A stretch of 64,000 nt of DNA from assembly GCA_947627425.1 (NCBI GenBank), contig CANQVZ010000003.1, positions 25,659 through 89,658 of the forward strand. The letters are read 5' to 3'. The stretch comes from an uncultured Clostridia bacterium (GTDB taxonomy: Bacteria; Bacillota; Clostridia; Lachnospirales; CAG-274). The translations under genes were made by a program, and so were the position numbers. Position 1 is the stretch's first letter; each line of letters begins with the position of its first letter. Below are positions 17,326 through 27,287 of the stretch, piece after piece. The notes under the pieces were generated by a model. It was not told the DNA's origin and made no database searches. It was given only the letters and a program-made list of their open reading frames with translations.

Positions 17326-17410
17326 GAGAATTATAAGAAATATCAATACCAATATATTTTGGCATAAAAGCAAAAATAATATCAGCTTCAAATACTCTTT
17401 CATTTGTCAT
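17288..17410 (-). CDS. Putative 40-aa type I toxin-like peptide (possibly degenerate); not in ORF track
   Basis: Minus strand AAAGGGGGATTAGTATG; translation MTNERVFEADIIFAFMPKYIGIDISYNSHIKITALSMTKN*. Confidence 0.5.
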   Translation of the reverse strand: MTNERVFEADIIFAFMPKYIGIDISYNSHIKITALSMTKN

Positions 17411-17582
17411 ACTAATCCCCCTTTCATAAAATCCCAAAAACATTTATCCTATCTCATAGGCATCATATCCCCAAGAATTATGTAAAAGTGAGGAACAACC
17501 GCATAATTGAATCTCCTTGTGAGATCAAGGCTTTCGCCTATCCCTGCTCCCATTATAACACACTATATTCTTTTTTGCAAGC

Positions 17583-18497
17583 CTAAGCCAATTTCACAGC
17601 CCTTTCTATAGCTGTTTCCATCACCTCGCAGGCAAGAGTGCCCACCACATTTACATCGGCTTCAAAATTTCCCACGGACAGGGCGTAAACGCTGTCGCCG
17701 TCCGACATGGTATGCACGGGGCTTATCCTGCGCGCAAGTCCGTTCTGCGCCATGGCTGCCACCTTGCAGAGCATGGATTTTTCAAGCCCTGCGTTGGTTA
17801 TTACCGCGCCTATTGTGGTGTTGCCCGTAAACAGATTTTTGGGCTTTATGCTCTTGTACATCTCCGTCTTGAAGTCCAAAAAATTGCCGTCTTTATCATG
17901 CAGTCCCGCAATTTTGTTTCCCTTTCCGTCAAAAACATCGCCGAAGGCATTTACAATGACTATGGCGCCCACCATAAGTCCGCCCGTTTCAACGGCGTAT
18001 ATGCCAATGCCCGACTTCTGCGCGCCCTCCATGCCTTGGAGCTTGCCCACATAAGCGCCCGTTCCTCCGCCTACGGAGCCTTCCCTTGGCTCTCTTTTTT
18101 CGGAATCGACGCAGGCTTGATAGCCCATTTCCTTGTCGGGGCGAATATTCGCCGAACCGCAGCCGAGGTCGAATATACAGCTCTGACAAACAAGAGGCAC
18201 CTTGGCAAAGCCTGTTTCAAAGCCTATGCCGCGCTCCTCCAAATATTGCATTACGCCCGCCGAGGCATCAAGCCCAAAGGCGGAGCCTCCGCCGAGCACA
18301 AGAGCGTGTATGCTGTCGGCGTGCATGAGAGGATTTAAAAGCGGGGTCTCTCTGGAGGCGGGACCTCCGCCCCTTATGTCCACACCCGCGCCCATGCCGT
18401 CCTTGGACAGTATGACGGTCACGCCCGTTTTTGCCTCAAAGTCCTGTGCGTTGCCTATGTATATTTCGCCTATGTCGTTTAATGATATTTCGTGCAT
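17583..18497 (-). CDS. P1 family (DmpA/S58-type) peptidase
   Basis: MHEISLNDIGEIYIGNAQD...; VLGGGSAFGLDAS and GAVITNAGLEK-type motifs. MHE start chosen over the longer ORF. Confidence 0.85.
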   Translation of the reverse strand: MHEISLNDIGEIYIGNAQDFEAKTGVTVILSKDGMGAGVDIRGGGPASRETPLLNPLMHADSIHALVLGGGSAFGLDASAGVMQYLEERGIGFETGFAKVPLVCQSCIFDLGCGSANIRPDKEMGYQACVDSEKREPREGSVGGGTGAYVGKLQGMEGAQKSGIGIYAVETGGLMVGAIVIVNAFGDVFDGKGNKIAGLHDKDGNFLDFKTEMYKSIKPKNLFTGNTTIGAVITNAGLEKSMLCKVAAMAQNGLARRISPVHTMSDGDSVYALSVGNFEADVNVVGTLACEVMETAIERAVKLA

Positions 18498-18559
18498 ATC
18501 GTCATCTCCTTTATATAAGTATAGCATTGCAAAAAGGACAGTTCAAGAGGGAATTTTTA

Positions 18560-19070
18560 AATGATAAACGGGACTGTCATAAAAACCGCTGCCCTTGAAC
18601 CGGGACTGTCCCGAAAATGAACAACTTGCTGTCATAAACGGTGATGAACAAGGATTATTTTATGAAAAAAATATATATGCTGCGGGACTGTCCCGAAAGT
18701 TTCAGTCGCCCGCTTGCAGGGCGATATTCTCCCGCCCTGCCTGAATTTTTAAGCAGTATACCCCTGCTCCCCCCTCAGTCAGGCTAACGCCTGACAGCTC
18801 CCCCAAAGGGGAGCCGAGAATTTTTGGTTAGCCCTTGCCTCTTGGCTCCCCCATTGCACCGCAAAGACTTATGCGGACAGTCGAAGGCTGGCTTTCAGCG
18901 AAGCTGAAAGTGTTGAGCGGGGGGGGAGCTGTCACGAAGTGACTGAGGGGGCAAGATAAATTCAAACCGCTGCCCTTGTATGTAGGGGAGACCTTCGGTC
19001 TCCCGCGGGTGACATGCAAGTCGCCCCTACAAACCACTATATGAATTAATCACTTGTAGGGGCTTACTTT
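18560..19070. repeat. Composite island of palindromic intergenic repeats
   Basis: Multiple CGGGACTGTCCCG units; CCCCCTCAGTCAGGCTAACGCCTGACAGCTCCCCCAAAGGGGAGCCGAG (18769-18818) with an inverted partner at ~18919-18951; CCCCTACAAACCACTATATGAATTAATCACTTGTAGGGG near 19024-19065. Confidence 0.8.
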
Positions 19071-19101
19071 TCCTTTTTTTTGTAATGTAATTAAACTGTA
19101 A

Positions 19102-19130
19102 TTGTACGCAACTCTGTTTTATGTTATAAT
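19102..19130 (+). promoter_or_regulatory. Promoter of the polysaccharide cluster
   Basis: TTGTAC, 17-nt spacer, TATAAT. Confidence 0.6.
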
Positions 19131-19176
19131 TTTAATAACTATATATTGAAAAACAGAGAGTTACGGATTGGAGTAA

Positions 19177-22002
19177 TTGTATATGAAAAAAGGAATTTTT
19201 AAAAGACTGTTGGGCGGCGTGATAGGCGGCAGCATAGTTCTTAGCTCTTTGGGGCTCAGCACGGCTTATGCGGACACCTCCCTGCTCTATGAAAAGAAGG
19301 ACATACAGACCATAGCCAAGGGACTGACATACGAAAAAAGCAGGAGGATGTACAAGTCGGGCTGGATGGATGTGTATGTGCTCACTATGGACGCAAACGA
19401 AAAGGATCTTGCACTTGAAGTAATAGAGACCGTGGACAAATACGGCGGAAAGGCGACAGTTGACAAGCTCGCAAAGGACAATAAGGTTGCGGCTGCGGTA
19501 AACGGCGACTTTTTCAGCTCCGGCACGCTCAAGTCCAGCATGGGACAGGTGGCGGAGGACGGCGATATGCTTGCAGCGCAGAATTATTACAACGGCAACG
19601 ACAACAGGTATGCGGGCTTTTTTATAGATAAATATGGCACGCCCTTTATAGACTATGTTAAGACCTCTATGGGCTTTTACGGTCCCAATTCCATAAAGCT
19701 TGAAATGGGCGCAAAGAACAAGGTCACGGACTTTGCAAAGCCCGTTTATTTCGACAGGAGGGCTATAACCTCCACCGCCACCATAGACGCTTATTTCAAA
19801 AAGCTCACAAAGATAGTGGTGCGCGACGGCGTTATAACCTATATATCCAACCCCGGCGAGATAGTGGATGTACCCGAAAACGGCTATGTAATAGTTATGA
19901 GCAACGCCACAAGGACTGCCGAGATAGGCAAGTTTTCCGTGGGTATGGGCGTGAGCTTTTCGGAGAGCGAAAGCTTTATTTTCAGAACAGACAAGCTTAT
20001 AGAGGATATACAGGTCGGTCTTAGCGGCGGCGGCGAGATACTCCGAAACGGCGAGCCGGTCGCAAACGGACTTATAATAGGTCAGACCTCCAACAACCCC
20101 AGGACCATGCTCGGCGTAAATCAGGACAAGAGCAAGATATTTATAGTCTGCATAGACGGCAGAAAAAACGGCAAGGGCGCCACCCATGCCGAGTGCGCCG
20201 CAATACTTAAGGAATACGGCGTGTATGATGCCATTCATCTTGACGGCGGCGGCTCCACCACAATGGCTGTTCAGCTCAAAAATTCAAATGCACCAACCGT
20301 TGTGAATGTTCCCAGCGAGGGCTCGTTAAGAGCCGTTGCAAACGGCGTTGGCATAAAAGCCGTGGGCGAGGCGGGAGTACCCGCAAGAATTGAGCCCTAT
20401 GTGGGCGACAGCGATGAAAATATACTTTTCAAGGACTTTGAAAGCAAGATATATGTGGATGTATTCGACGGTCAGCTCAACGAGATGGCAGCGGATGTGG
20501 GCAAGCTCAAATTCAGCTCCACACTCCAAGGCAGCTGGGACGGCAATATATTCACGCCCTCTCAGACGGGAAAGGGCACAATAACCGTTGACTACGGCGA
20601 TATTTCGGGCACCGTGGAGGTGACGGCGCTTAAGGGCGCTGCGGCTCTGAGGACGGGCGCAGGCAACTATGCCCTCATTGCGGGCGAAAAAACTCCGCTC
20701 ACGGCGCAGGTGATAAACAGAGACGGCTACGGTATAGACATTGAAAGCACCGATGTAAGCTGGAGCGTAAGCGACAGCAGAGTGGGACATATAGAGAACG
20801 GATATTTCGTTGCCGACGGCGACGGCAGCTGTGTTGTAACAGGCTCCGCCTATGATGTGAGCGCGGGCATGACCATAACCGTGGGCAAGAAATTTGTGGC
20901 TGTAAACAGCTTTGAAGCCCCCAGAAATATAATTATGTATTATTATCCCGACGACGGCAGCATAGAGGGCAGCGCCGAAACAGACAGCGACACAAGCTAT
21001 GACGGACATTCGTCCGTGAGGATAGATTATAAATTCAAGCCCGACATGACCACTACGCAGTCGGTATATGCGGGACTTGACAACAGCCCCGTTGCCTTCC
21101 CCAAGGGCGCGTCCGATGTGACCATGTGGTACAAGGGCGACGGCAGCGACAATATGCTGAAGGCAGTCATAAACTACGGCTCGGGACAGTCCACAGATGT
21201 TGTTATAGCCGACAGCCTCAATTCCACGCAGTGGCAGAAGGCTGATATAAAGATACCCGAGGGCGTTACGGAGCCTATGTATCTCGAGAGAGTGTATGTA
21301 TCGGCTCTCAACACCACCTCCGAAAACACGGAGGGCAGCGTTTACTTCGACTATGTTATGGCAAAGGCTCCCGCTATAGAGGGCGGCGGCGCCATAGCGG
21401 GCACCATGAAGGACTATATGGAGTCGGATATCAGTACGCTCACTGGCAGCTTTACGAATGTTTCGGCTTACGGCACCACAAACGGCATAAGCTCCTATGA
21501 GTCGCAGCAGCTTTTAAGCAATATGTCGCAGGGCGCAAACGCACTTGTGTTTGCGGGAGCCTCAGGCATAACAAACACAATAGGTCTGCCATTCATAACG
21601 AGCAAAAACGGATATTCCACAAGCGAAAACGGCAGCTTTTCATTTGTGACCCTCGCCGTATCAAACGGCAGCATGAGGCTTGCAAACGGCGACCAGTGGA
21701 GATATTTGCAGGACTATGTGAACAGGCTTAGCAAAAAGAACATAATAATACTTATGGATGTATACCCGTGGACGGGTCTTACCGACAGCAGAGAAAGAGA
21801 AGCCCTGCACGATATACTCAAAAATGCGTCCAGAAACAGCGACAAAAATATAATCGTCCTTTCCTCCGTGGGCGAAAGCAACTATGTGGAGATAAAGGAC
21901 GGCATAAGATATATGAACCTCTGCGGAAACGGCGGCAGCGACAGGGCTTATGTACGCTTTGCGGGCAACGACAACGAGCTTTACTACGAATTTTTCAGAT
22001 AA
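19177..22002 (+). CDS. Secreted phosphodiester glycosidase (NAGPA-like) family protein with large C-terminal extension
   Basis: Signal peptide; NGDFFSSGTLKSSMGQV, DAIHLDGGGSTTMAVQ; true start MKKGIF ~19183. Confidence 0.85.
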   Translation: MYMKKGIFKRLLGGVIGGSIVLSSLGLSTAYADTSLLYEKKDIQTIAKGLTYEKSRRMYKSGWMDVYVLTMDANEKDLALEVIETVDKYGGKATVDKLAKDNKVAAAVNGDFFSSGTLKSSMGQVAEDGDMLAAQNYYNGNDNRYAGFFIDKYGTPFIDYVKTSMGFYGPNSIKLEMGAKNKVTDFAKPVYFDRRAITSTATIDAYFKKLTKIVVRDGVITYISNPGEIVDVPENGYVIVMSNATRTAEIGKFSVGMGVSFSESESFIFRTDKLIEDIQVGLSGGGEILRNGEPVANGLIIGQTSNNPRTMLGVNQDKSKIFIVCIDGRKNGKGATHAECAAILKEYGVYDAIHLDGGGSTTMAVQLKNSNAPTVVNVPSEGSLRAVANGVGIKAVGEAGVPARIEPYVGDSDENILFKDFESKIYVDVFDGQLNEMAADVGKLKFSSTLQGSWDGNIFTPSQTGKGTITVDYGDISGTVEVTALKGAAALRTGAGNYALIAGEKTPLTAQVINRDGYGIDIESTDVSWSVSDSRVGHIENGYFVADGDGSCVVTGSAYDVSAGMTITVGKKFVAVNSFEAPRNIIMYYYPDDGSIEGSAETDSDTSYDGHSSVRIDYKFKPDMTTTQSVYAGLDNSPVAFPKGASDVTMWYKGDGSDNMLKAVINYGSGQSTDVVIADSLNSTQWQKADIKIPEGVTEPMYLERVYVSALNTTSENTEGSVYFDYVMAKAPAIEGGGAIAGTMKDYMESDISTLTGSFTNVSAYGTTNGISSYESQQLLSNMSQGANALVFAGASGITNTIGLPFITSKNGYSTSENGSFSFVTLAVSNGSMRLANGDQWRYLQDYVNRLSKKNIIILMDVYPWTGLTDSREREALHDILKNASRNSDKNIIVLSSVGESNYVEIKDGIRYMNLCGNGGSDRAYVRFAGNDNELYYEFFR

Positions 22003-22017
22003 AAAAGGGAACACAAT

Positions 22018-23553
22018 ATGGCAAATTCTAAAGGCGTAATGGCAAAGGATACAATAATATATATGCTGGCAAAGGGCATAGAGGGCGTTGTGGGCATTGT
22101 CACGATGTCCGTAATGACCTATCTTTTGGCGTCCGACCAGATGGGTTATTACTCTACGGTCAACATAGCCATAACCACCATAGGCATGGTAGCCATACAG
22201 TGGCTCGTGCAGTCCGTTCTGCGCTATATCAACAAATACGATATAGAGGGCAGACACACGGAGTTCTACTCCACGGTGTTCTATGCGTGGCTCAGGGTAA
22301 ATCTCTCCGTGGTGCTTTTTGCGGTAATTATTGCGCTCATAGTAAGGCTTGGCTTCGGAGGCATGGAGGGGCTTGCGCTCTCTCTCGGCTTCAAAAATAC
22401 CGAGGCAGTGAAAAGCTTTACAGAGGTCTACAACAGCAGGGTGTTCACCTGCGGTGTGCTGTGGTTTGTGACATACAACACGGCTCAGCTCATGATATCC
22501 ATGCTTGCGGCGGTGAGGGAGGCAAAGCTCAACCTCCTGCTTTCCATGATAACCGTCTGCGGAAGGCTCATATTCATGGTGATATTCTGCAAGCTCTGGA
22601 CAAGCAGGATAGAGTGGATATTCCTTAGCTATTTCATAACCGATGCCATTGTTTCCGTCATAGGTATGAAAAGGCTAAAAATACTCTACTATATAAAGAG
22701 CGGAGGCAGCTCCAAGGATATTTTAAAGGAGCTTAAGGCTTACGGTATGCCCCTCATGGGCAATCAGCTTGCCACCTCCATATTAAATCAGTCGGATGTG
22801 TACATCATCACAATAATGCTGAGCGCAGGCGCCGCGGGAGTGTACAAGGCGAATTATTCGCTCATTTCCACAGCCTTCACTCTTCTTAACGCCTCCGTTA
22901 TGCGAGGCTGCTATCCCACCATACTGCGCGCATGGTCGGAGGGCAAGAAGGACGATGTGCAGAGGCTTCTTAACGAGGCGGTAAGGATGTATATGCTCGT
23001 CGCCATACCCGCCGTTGCGGGAGTTTTCGCCGTGAGCGATTCGGCGGCATACACGCTCTTTGAAAGTCAGTATGTGGAGGGCCACGGAGTTATGTTCTGG
23101 GTGGCTCTGGGAATGATGTTTTTGGGTCTTACGGAGTATTCCATAAAGCACTGGGAGCTTAATTCCGACACAAAGGCGATATTCAGGCGAAGCCTCATAG
23201 GCGGAGCCGTGAATGTGGGACTGAACCTCATTCTTATAAAGACAACGGGCAGCTATATGATAGCGGCTGTTACCACATTCATAGGCTTCTTTGTTTACTT
23301 CGTGCTTGCGCGCTTCGGCACAAGAAAGCACCTCAAGTGGAAAATACAGCCCAAGCGCTTTATAAAGATATTGTCCTCTGCTCTCGTTATGATAGGCGTT
23401 ATAGAGCTTCTCAAAACTATTCTGCCCGACAGCAAAATATGTTTGGCAATATTTATAATTTGTGGTATTATAGTATATGGAGCAATGCTTGTCATCACGG
23501 GCGAGGTGAAGGATGAGCTTGCGTTTATAAAAAATAAATTCAAACAAAACTAA
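22018..23553 (+). CDS. Oligosaccharide flippase family (MATE/Wzx-like) membrane protein
   Basis: Polytopic, ~14 TM pattern; located in polysaccharide cluster. Confidence 0.8.
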   Translation: MANSKGVMAKDTIIYMLAKGIEGVVGIVTMSVMTYLLASDQMGYYSTVNIAITTIGMVAIQWLVQSVLRYINKYDIEGRHTEFYSTVFYAWLRVNLSVVLFAVIIALIVRLGFGGMEGLALSLGFKNTEAVKSFTEVYNSRVFTCGVLWFVTYNTAQLMISMLAAVREAKLNLLLSMITVCGRLIFMVIFCKLWTSRIEWIFLSYFITDAIVSVIGMKRLKILYYIKSGGSSKDILKELKAYGMPLMGNQLATSILNQSDVYIITIMLSAGAAGVYKANYSLISTAFTLLNASVMRGCYPTILRAWSEGKKDDVQRLLNEAVRMYMLVAIPAVAGVFAVSDSAAYTLFESQYVEGHGVMFWVALGMMFLGLTEYSIKHWELNSDTKAIFRRSLIGGAVNVGLNLILIKTTGSYMIAAVTTFIGFFVYFVLARFGTRKHLKWKIQPKRFIKILSSALVMIGVIELLKTILPDSKICLAIFIICGIIVYGAMLVITGEVKDELAFIKNKFKQN

Positions 23554-23595
23554 TATAATTTGCTCCGAGCGGGCAGGAAAGGAAGTTAAAAACCA

Positions 23596-24864
23596 ATGAA
23601 AAAGAGCATTTGTGTAATCGGTATCGGCTATGTGGGTCTTCCGACGGCGGCTATGTTTGCCTCAAAGGGACACAAGGTAACGGGCTACGACCTCAACCAA
23701 AAGGCGGTGGACGCTCTCAACAAGGGCGAAATAATCATCGAGGAGCCGGGTCTCGGCGAGCTTGTAAAGCAGGTCGTAAAGGACGGCAACCTTGTGGGCA
23801 CAACAGAGTGTCCCGTGGGCAGCGATGTCTATATCATTGCGGTCCCCACACCTATCAACGAGGACAAGACGGCTGACATGAGATATGTGGAGTCCGCCAC
23901 AAGAGCCGTTGTTCCCTGTGTAAGGAAGGGCTCTATAGTTATACTGGAGTCCACATCTCCCCCAAGAACGGTAGTAGACCTCATGCTTCCCATACTCAAG
24001 GAAACGGGTCTTGAGCTCGGCGAGGAGCTTCTTGTTGCGCATTCTCCGGAGAGGATACTTCCCGGCAGAGTTCTGGAGGAGCTCAGGACAAACAGCCGTA
24101 TAGTAGGCGGTATAAACGAAAAATCCAGCATAGAGGTAAAGAAGATATACGAGAGCATAGTTGAGGGCGAAATATTCATAACCACCTCGACCACGGCTGA
24201 AATGTGCAAGCTTATGGAAAATACATTCAGAGATGTGAACATAGCTCTTGCAAACGAGCTTGCCAAGATGAGCGAGGAGCTCGGCGTAAACTGCTGGGAT
24301 GTCATAAGGATGGCAAATCAGCACCCAAGAGTAAATATTCTTCAGCCGGGTCCCGGCGTGGGCGGTCACTGCATAGCTCTCGACCCTTGGTTCCTTGTTG
24401 AAAAGAGCAAAAACGCAAAGCTCATACATCAGGCAAGGCTCAACAACGACTCCATGCCCGAATTTGTGATGAACAAGATATCGGGCATACTCGGCGGTCT
24501 TAAGGGCAAGACGGTCGCTCTCTACGGCGTGACCTACAAGCCCAACATAGATGATGTGAGAGAGTCGCCCATAATGCACCTTATGCACCTTCTCGGCGAC
24601 AACGGCGCAGATGTGAGAGTATGCGATCCTCATGCGGGCGAAAAGGTAGAGAACAACTACAGCATAGCCGAGGCTGCAAAGGGCGCGGATATTGTTGTGC
24701 TGGGAGTTAATCATGACGAATTCAAGGACATCAACTTTGCGAGAATGGCAGAGAGTATGAGCGGAAAGGCAGTGCTTGATACACGCAACTTCTGGAGCAG
24801 AGCGGATGTTGAAAGAGCGGGACTTGACTATATACTTCTCGGCGAGGGCAAGGAAGAGGACTAA
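23596..24864 (+). CDS. Nucleotide sugar dehydrogenase (UDP-ManNAc dehydrogenase-like)
   Basis: GIGYVGLPTAAMFASKGHKVTGYDLN; PGVGGHCIALDPWF; GVTYKPNIDDVRESP. Confidence 0.92.
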   Translation: MKKSICVIGIGYVGLPTAAMFASKGHKVTGYDLNQKAVDALNKGEIIIEEPGLGELVKQVVKDGNLVGTTECPVGSDVYIIAVPTPINEDKTADMRYVESATRAVVPCVRKGSIVILESTSPPRTVVDLMLPILKETGLELGEELLVAHSPERILPGRVLEELRTNSRIVGGINEKSSIEVKKIYESIVEGEIFITTSTTAEMCKLMENTFRDVNIALANELAKMSEELGVNCWDVIRMANQHPRVNILQPGPGVGGHCIALDPWFLVEKSKNAKLIHQARLNNDSMPEFVMNKISGILGGLKGKTVALYGVTYKPNIDDVRESPIMHLMHLLGDNGADVRVCDPHAGEKVENNYSIAEAAKGADIVVLGVNHDEFKDINFARMAESMSGKAVLDTRNFWSRADVERAGLDYILLGEGKEED

Positions 24865-24879
24865 AAAAGGTAATTGACT

Positions 24880-26133
24880 ATGAAAAAGGTATTGATAATA
24901 GCAAATCAGTTTCCCCCTATGGGAGGCTCCGGAGTGCAGAGGAGCGTCAAATTTGTGAAGCATCTGCGCTCCTTCGGCTACGAACCCGTGGTATTCACAA
25001 GAGAGGTGGGCAATATGCCCCTTAAGGACGAGACCCTCCTCAAGGATATACCCGACGGCGTTAAAATTTATAGGACAAAGCCCTATGAGCTGCCCGAATT
25101 GCGAGGCATATTCAGGCTTTTCGGCAAGGCTCTGGGCAAGCTCATTATACCCGACACGGCTTATTTCTGGTATAAAAGCTCGCGCAAAAAGGCGCTTGAG
25201 GTCATAGACAAGGAGGGAATAGACATTGTCTACACCACCTCCGCGCCCTACAGCGACCATCTTTTGGGACTTTATATCAAGAAAAAGAGGAAAAAGATAG
25301 GCTGGACAGCCGATTTCAGGGACGAATGGACGAACAACCCCTATATACTCGACAATCCCTATAATCCCATAAGGACGAGGATAGAAAAGAATATGGAGCA
25401 TAAGGTCGTCACAAGGGCTGATATGCTCATTACCAATACTCCCGTTATGCGCGAGAATTTCATAAGGAACAATAACCTAAACGGCGACAACTTCGTGTTC
25501 ATACCGAACGGCTACGATGCGGAGGACTTTGCGGGCTATGACAGCAGCGCAAAGCCCCACAACGACAGGCTCACAATGGTATACACGGGCGCGCTCTACG
25601 GCAGGAGAAAGCCAGACACCTTCTTCCAAGCTCTTAAGGAGCTTAAGGATGAGGGCAATATCGACGGGAGCAAAATAATTGTACGCCTTATAGGAAACTA
25701 CCACAGGGATAAGCTCCAGGCGCAGATAGACAGCTACGGACTCAAGGAAAGCTTTGAGATAGTGGGCTATGTTCCGCATGATGTCTGCATAGAGCACCAG
25801 ATGAACGCCGATGTGCTTGTGCTCATAGAGGGCAGCGGCAGAGGCGCGGACGCCTTCTACACGGGCAAGATATTTGAGTATATGAATACAAATAGACCCG
25901 TGCTTGCCATTTTACCGAAGGGCTGCGCGGCAGACCTTGTGAAGGAGAGCAAAATAGGCATAACGGCTGATACGGACAGCGTGGAGCAGATAAAGGGCAT
26001 CATAAAGGAATATTACGACAAATGGTGCGAGGGCACTCTCGATTTTAAGCCCGACAGGAGCGTAATAGAGGGCTTTGAGCGCAAAAAGCTCACACAGAGG
26101 CTTGCGGAGGTATTCGACAGGCTCGGCAAATAA
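24880..26133 (+). CDS. Glycosyltransferase (GT4-like)
   Basis: NQFPPMGGSGVQRSVKFVKHLRSFGYEPVVFT; GRGADAFYTGKIFEYM. Confidence 0.85.
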   Translation: MKKVLIIANQFPPMGGSGVQRSVKFVKHLRSFGYEPVVFTREVGNMPLKDETLLKDIPDGVKIYRTKPYELPELRGIFRLFGKALGKLIIPDTAYFWYKSSRKKALEVIDKEGIDIVYTTSAPYSDHLLGLYIKKKRKKIGWTADFRDEWTNNPYILDNPYNPIRTRIEKNMEHKVVTRADMLITNTPVMRENFIRNNNLNGDNFVFIPNGYDAEDFAGYDSSAKPHNDRLTMVYTGALYGRRKPDTFFQALKELKDEGNIDGSKIIVRLIGNYHRDKLQAQIDSYGLKESFEIVGYVPHDVCIEHQMNADVLVLIEGSGRGADAFYTGKIFEYMNTNRPVLAILPKGCAADLVKESKIGITADTDSVEQIKGIIKEYYDKWCEGTLDFKPDRSVIEGFERKKLTQRLAEVFDRLGK

Positions 26134-26150
26134 ATCCATACGGTGATAGC

Positions 26151-27287
26151 ATGAAAATTTTACACTTCATAAGCGGAGGAGATACGGGAGGCGCAAAGAC
26201 CCATGTCCTCACACTGCTTGATAATTTAAGAAAATTAAATATTGATGTAGAGCTTGTCTGCATTATGGAGGGTATATTTACAGAGGAGGCAAGGGAGCTT
26301 GGCATCCCCGTCACCGTTATACCGCAGACAAGGCGCTATGACCTGTCTGTGAACAAAAAGATATGCGACTATATAAACGGGAGCGGTTGTGATCTGGTGC
26401 ATTGCCACGGCGCAAGGGCGAACTACATTTCGCTTTTCATAATGCACAAGGTAAAGGCGCCCATGATCACCACCCTCCACAGCGATTATAAGCTGGATTT
26501 CAAGGATAATTTCAGAAAGCAGATGTTTTACACGCCCATCAACTCCTTTGCCCTGAGGCGATTTGACCATATCCTCTGCGTCACGCGCGCTTTCAGGGAT
26601 ATGCTCATACAAAGGGGCTTCAAAAAGGACAGGATAGAGGTCATATACAACGGCATAGACTTTTCGGATGAGCTTGAAATACTCGACAAGGAAAGGTTTT
26701 ACGACAGACTGCACATAGCCTACGATCCAAACAAAAAATATGTGGGCATTGCCGCAAGGCTCTTTGCCGTAAAGGGCGTGGATGTCTTTCTGAAGGCGGC
26801 AAATGTGCTTGCCAAGCGCAGGAAGGATATAGACTTCGTTGTGCTGGGCGACGGCGAGATGTGGGATGAGTGCAATGCCTATATAGAAGAAAACTCTCTT
26901 AAGGGCAGAGTGTATATGGCAGGGCAGATAATGAACAGCGTTGTGATGAATAGCTTTTACAAGCATATAGATGTCAACACGCTGAGCTCCTATTCCGAGA
27001 GCTTTCCCTATGCTCTTCTGGAGGGCGCGAGGATGTCTAAGGCTACCGTTGCCACTGCTGTGGGCGGTATACCCGAAATGATAGAGGACGGCAAGAGCGG
27101 ATATCTTGTACCGTCGGGAGATCACAATGCATTTGCCGACAGGCTCGAAATGCTCTGCGGCAATGACGAATTGAGAATGAAAATGGGCGCTGAGTTCTAC
27201 AGACGCGCGCGGAACAGCTTTTCCGTGGAGTCTATGGCGAACACCCATATAAATATATATAATAAAATAATAAAGGAGAAAGCATGA
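26151..27287 (+). CDS. Glycosyltransferase family 4
   Basis: HFISGGDTGGAKTHVLTLL; SSYSESFPYALLEGARMSKATVATAVGGIPEMI. Confidence 0.92.
   Translation: MKILHFISGGDTGGAKTHVLTLLDNLRKLNIDVELVCIMEGIFTEEARELGIPVTVIPQTRRYDLSVNKKICDYINGSGCDLVHCHGARANYISLFIMHKVKAPMITTLHSDYKLDFKDNFRKQMFYTPINSFALRRFDHILCVTRAFRDMLIQRGFKKDRIEVIYNGIDFSDELEILDKERFYDRLHIAYDPNKKYVGIAARLFAVKGVDVFLKAANVLAKRRKDIDFVVLGDGEMWDECNAYIEENSLKGRVYMAGQIMNSVVMNSFYKHIDVNTLSSYSESFPYALLEGARMSKATVATAVGGIPEMIEDGKSGYLVPSGDHNAFADRLEMLCGNDELRMKMGAEFYRRARNSFSVESMANTHINIYNKIIKEKA

Noticed and set aside
23662-25401. 579-aa minus-strand ORF opposite the nucleotide-sugar dehydrogenase and GT genes
   Set aside because: Spans two well-supported plus-strand genes; composition typical of antisense shadow ORFs.
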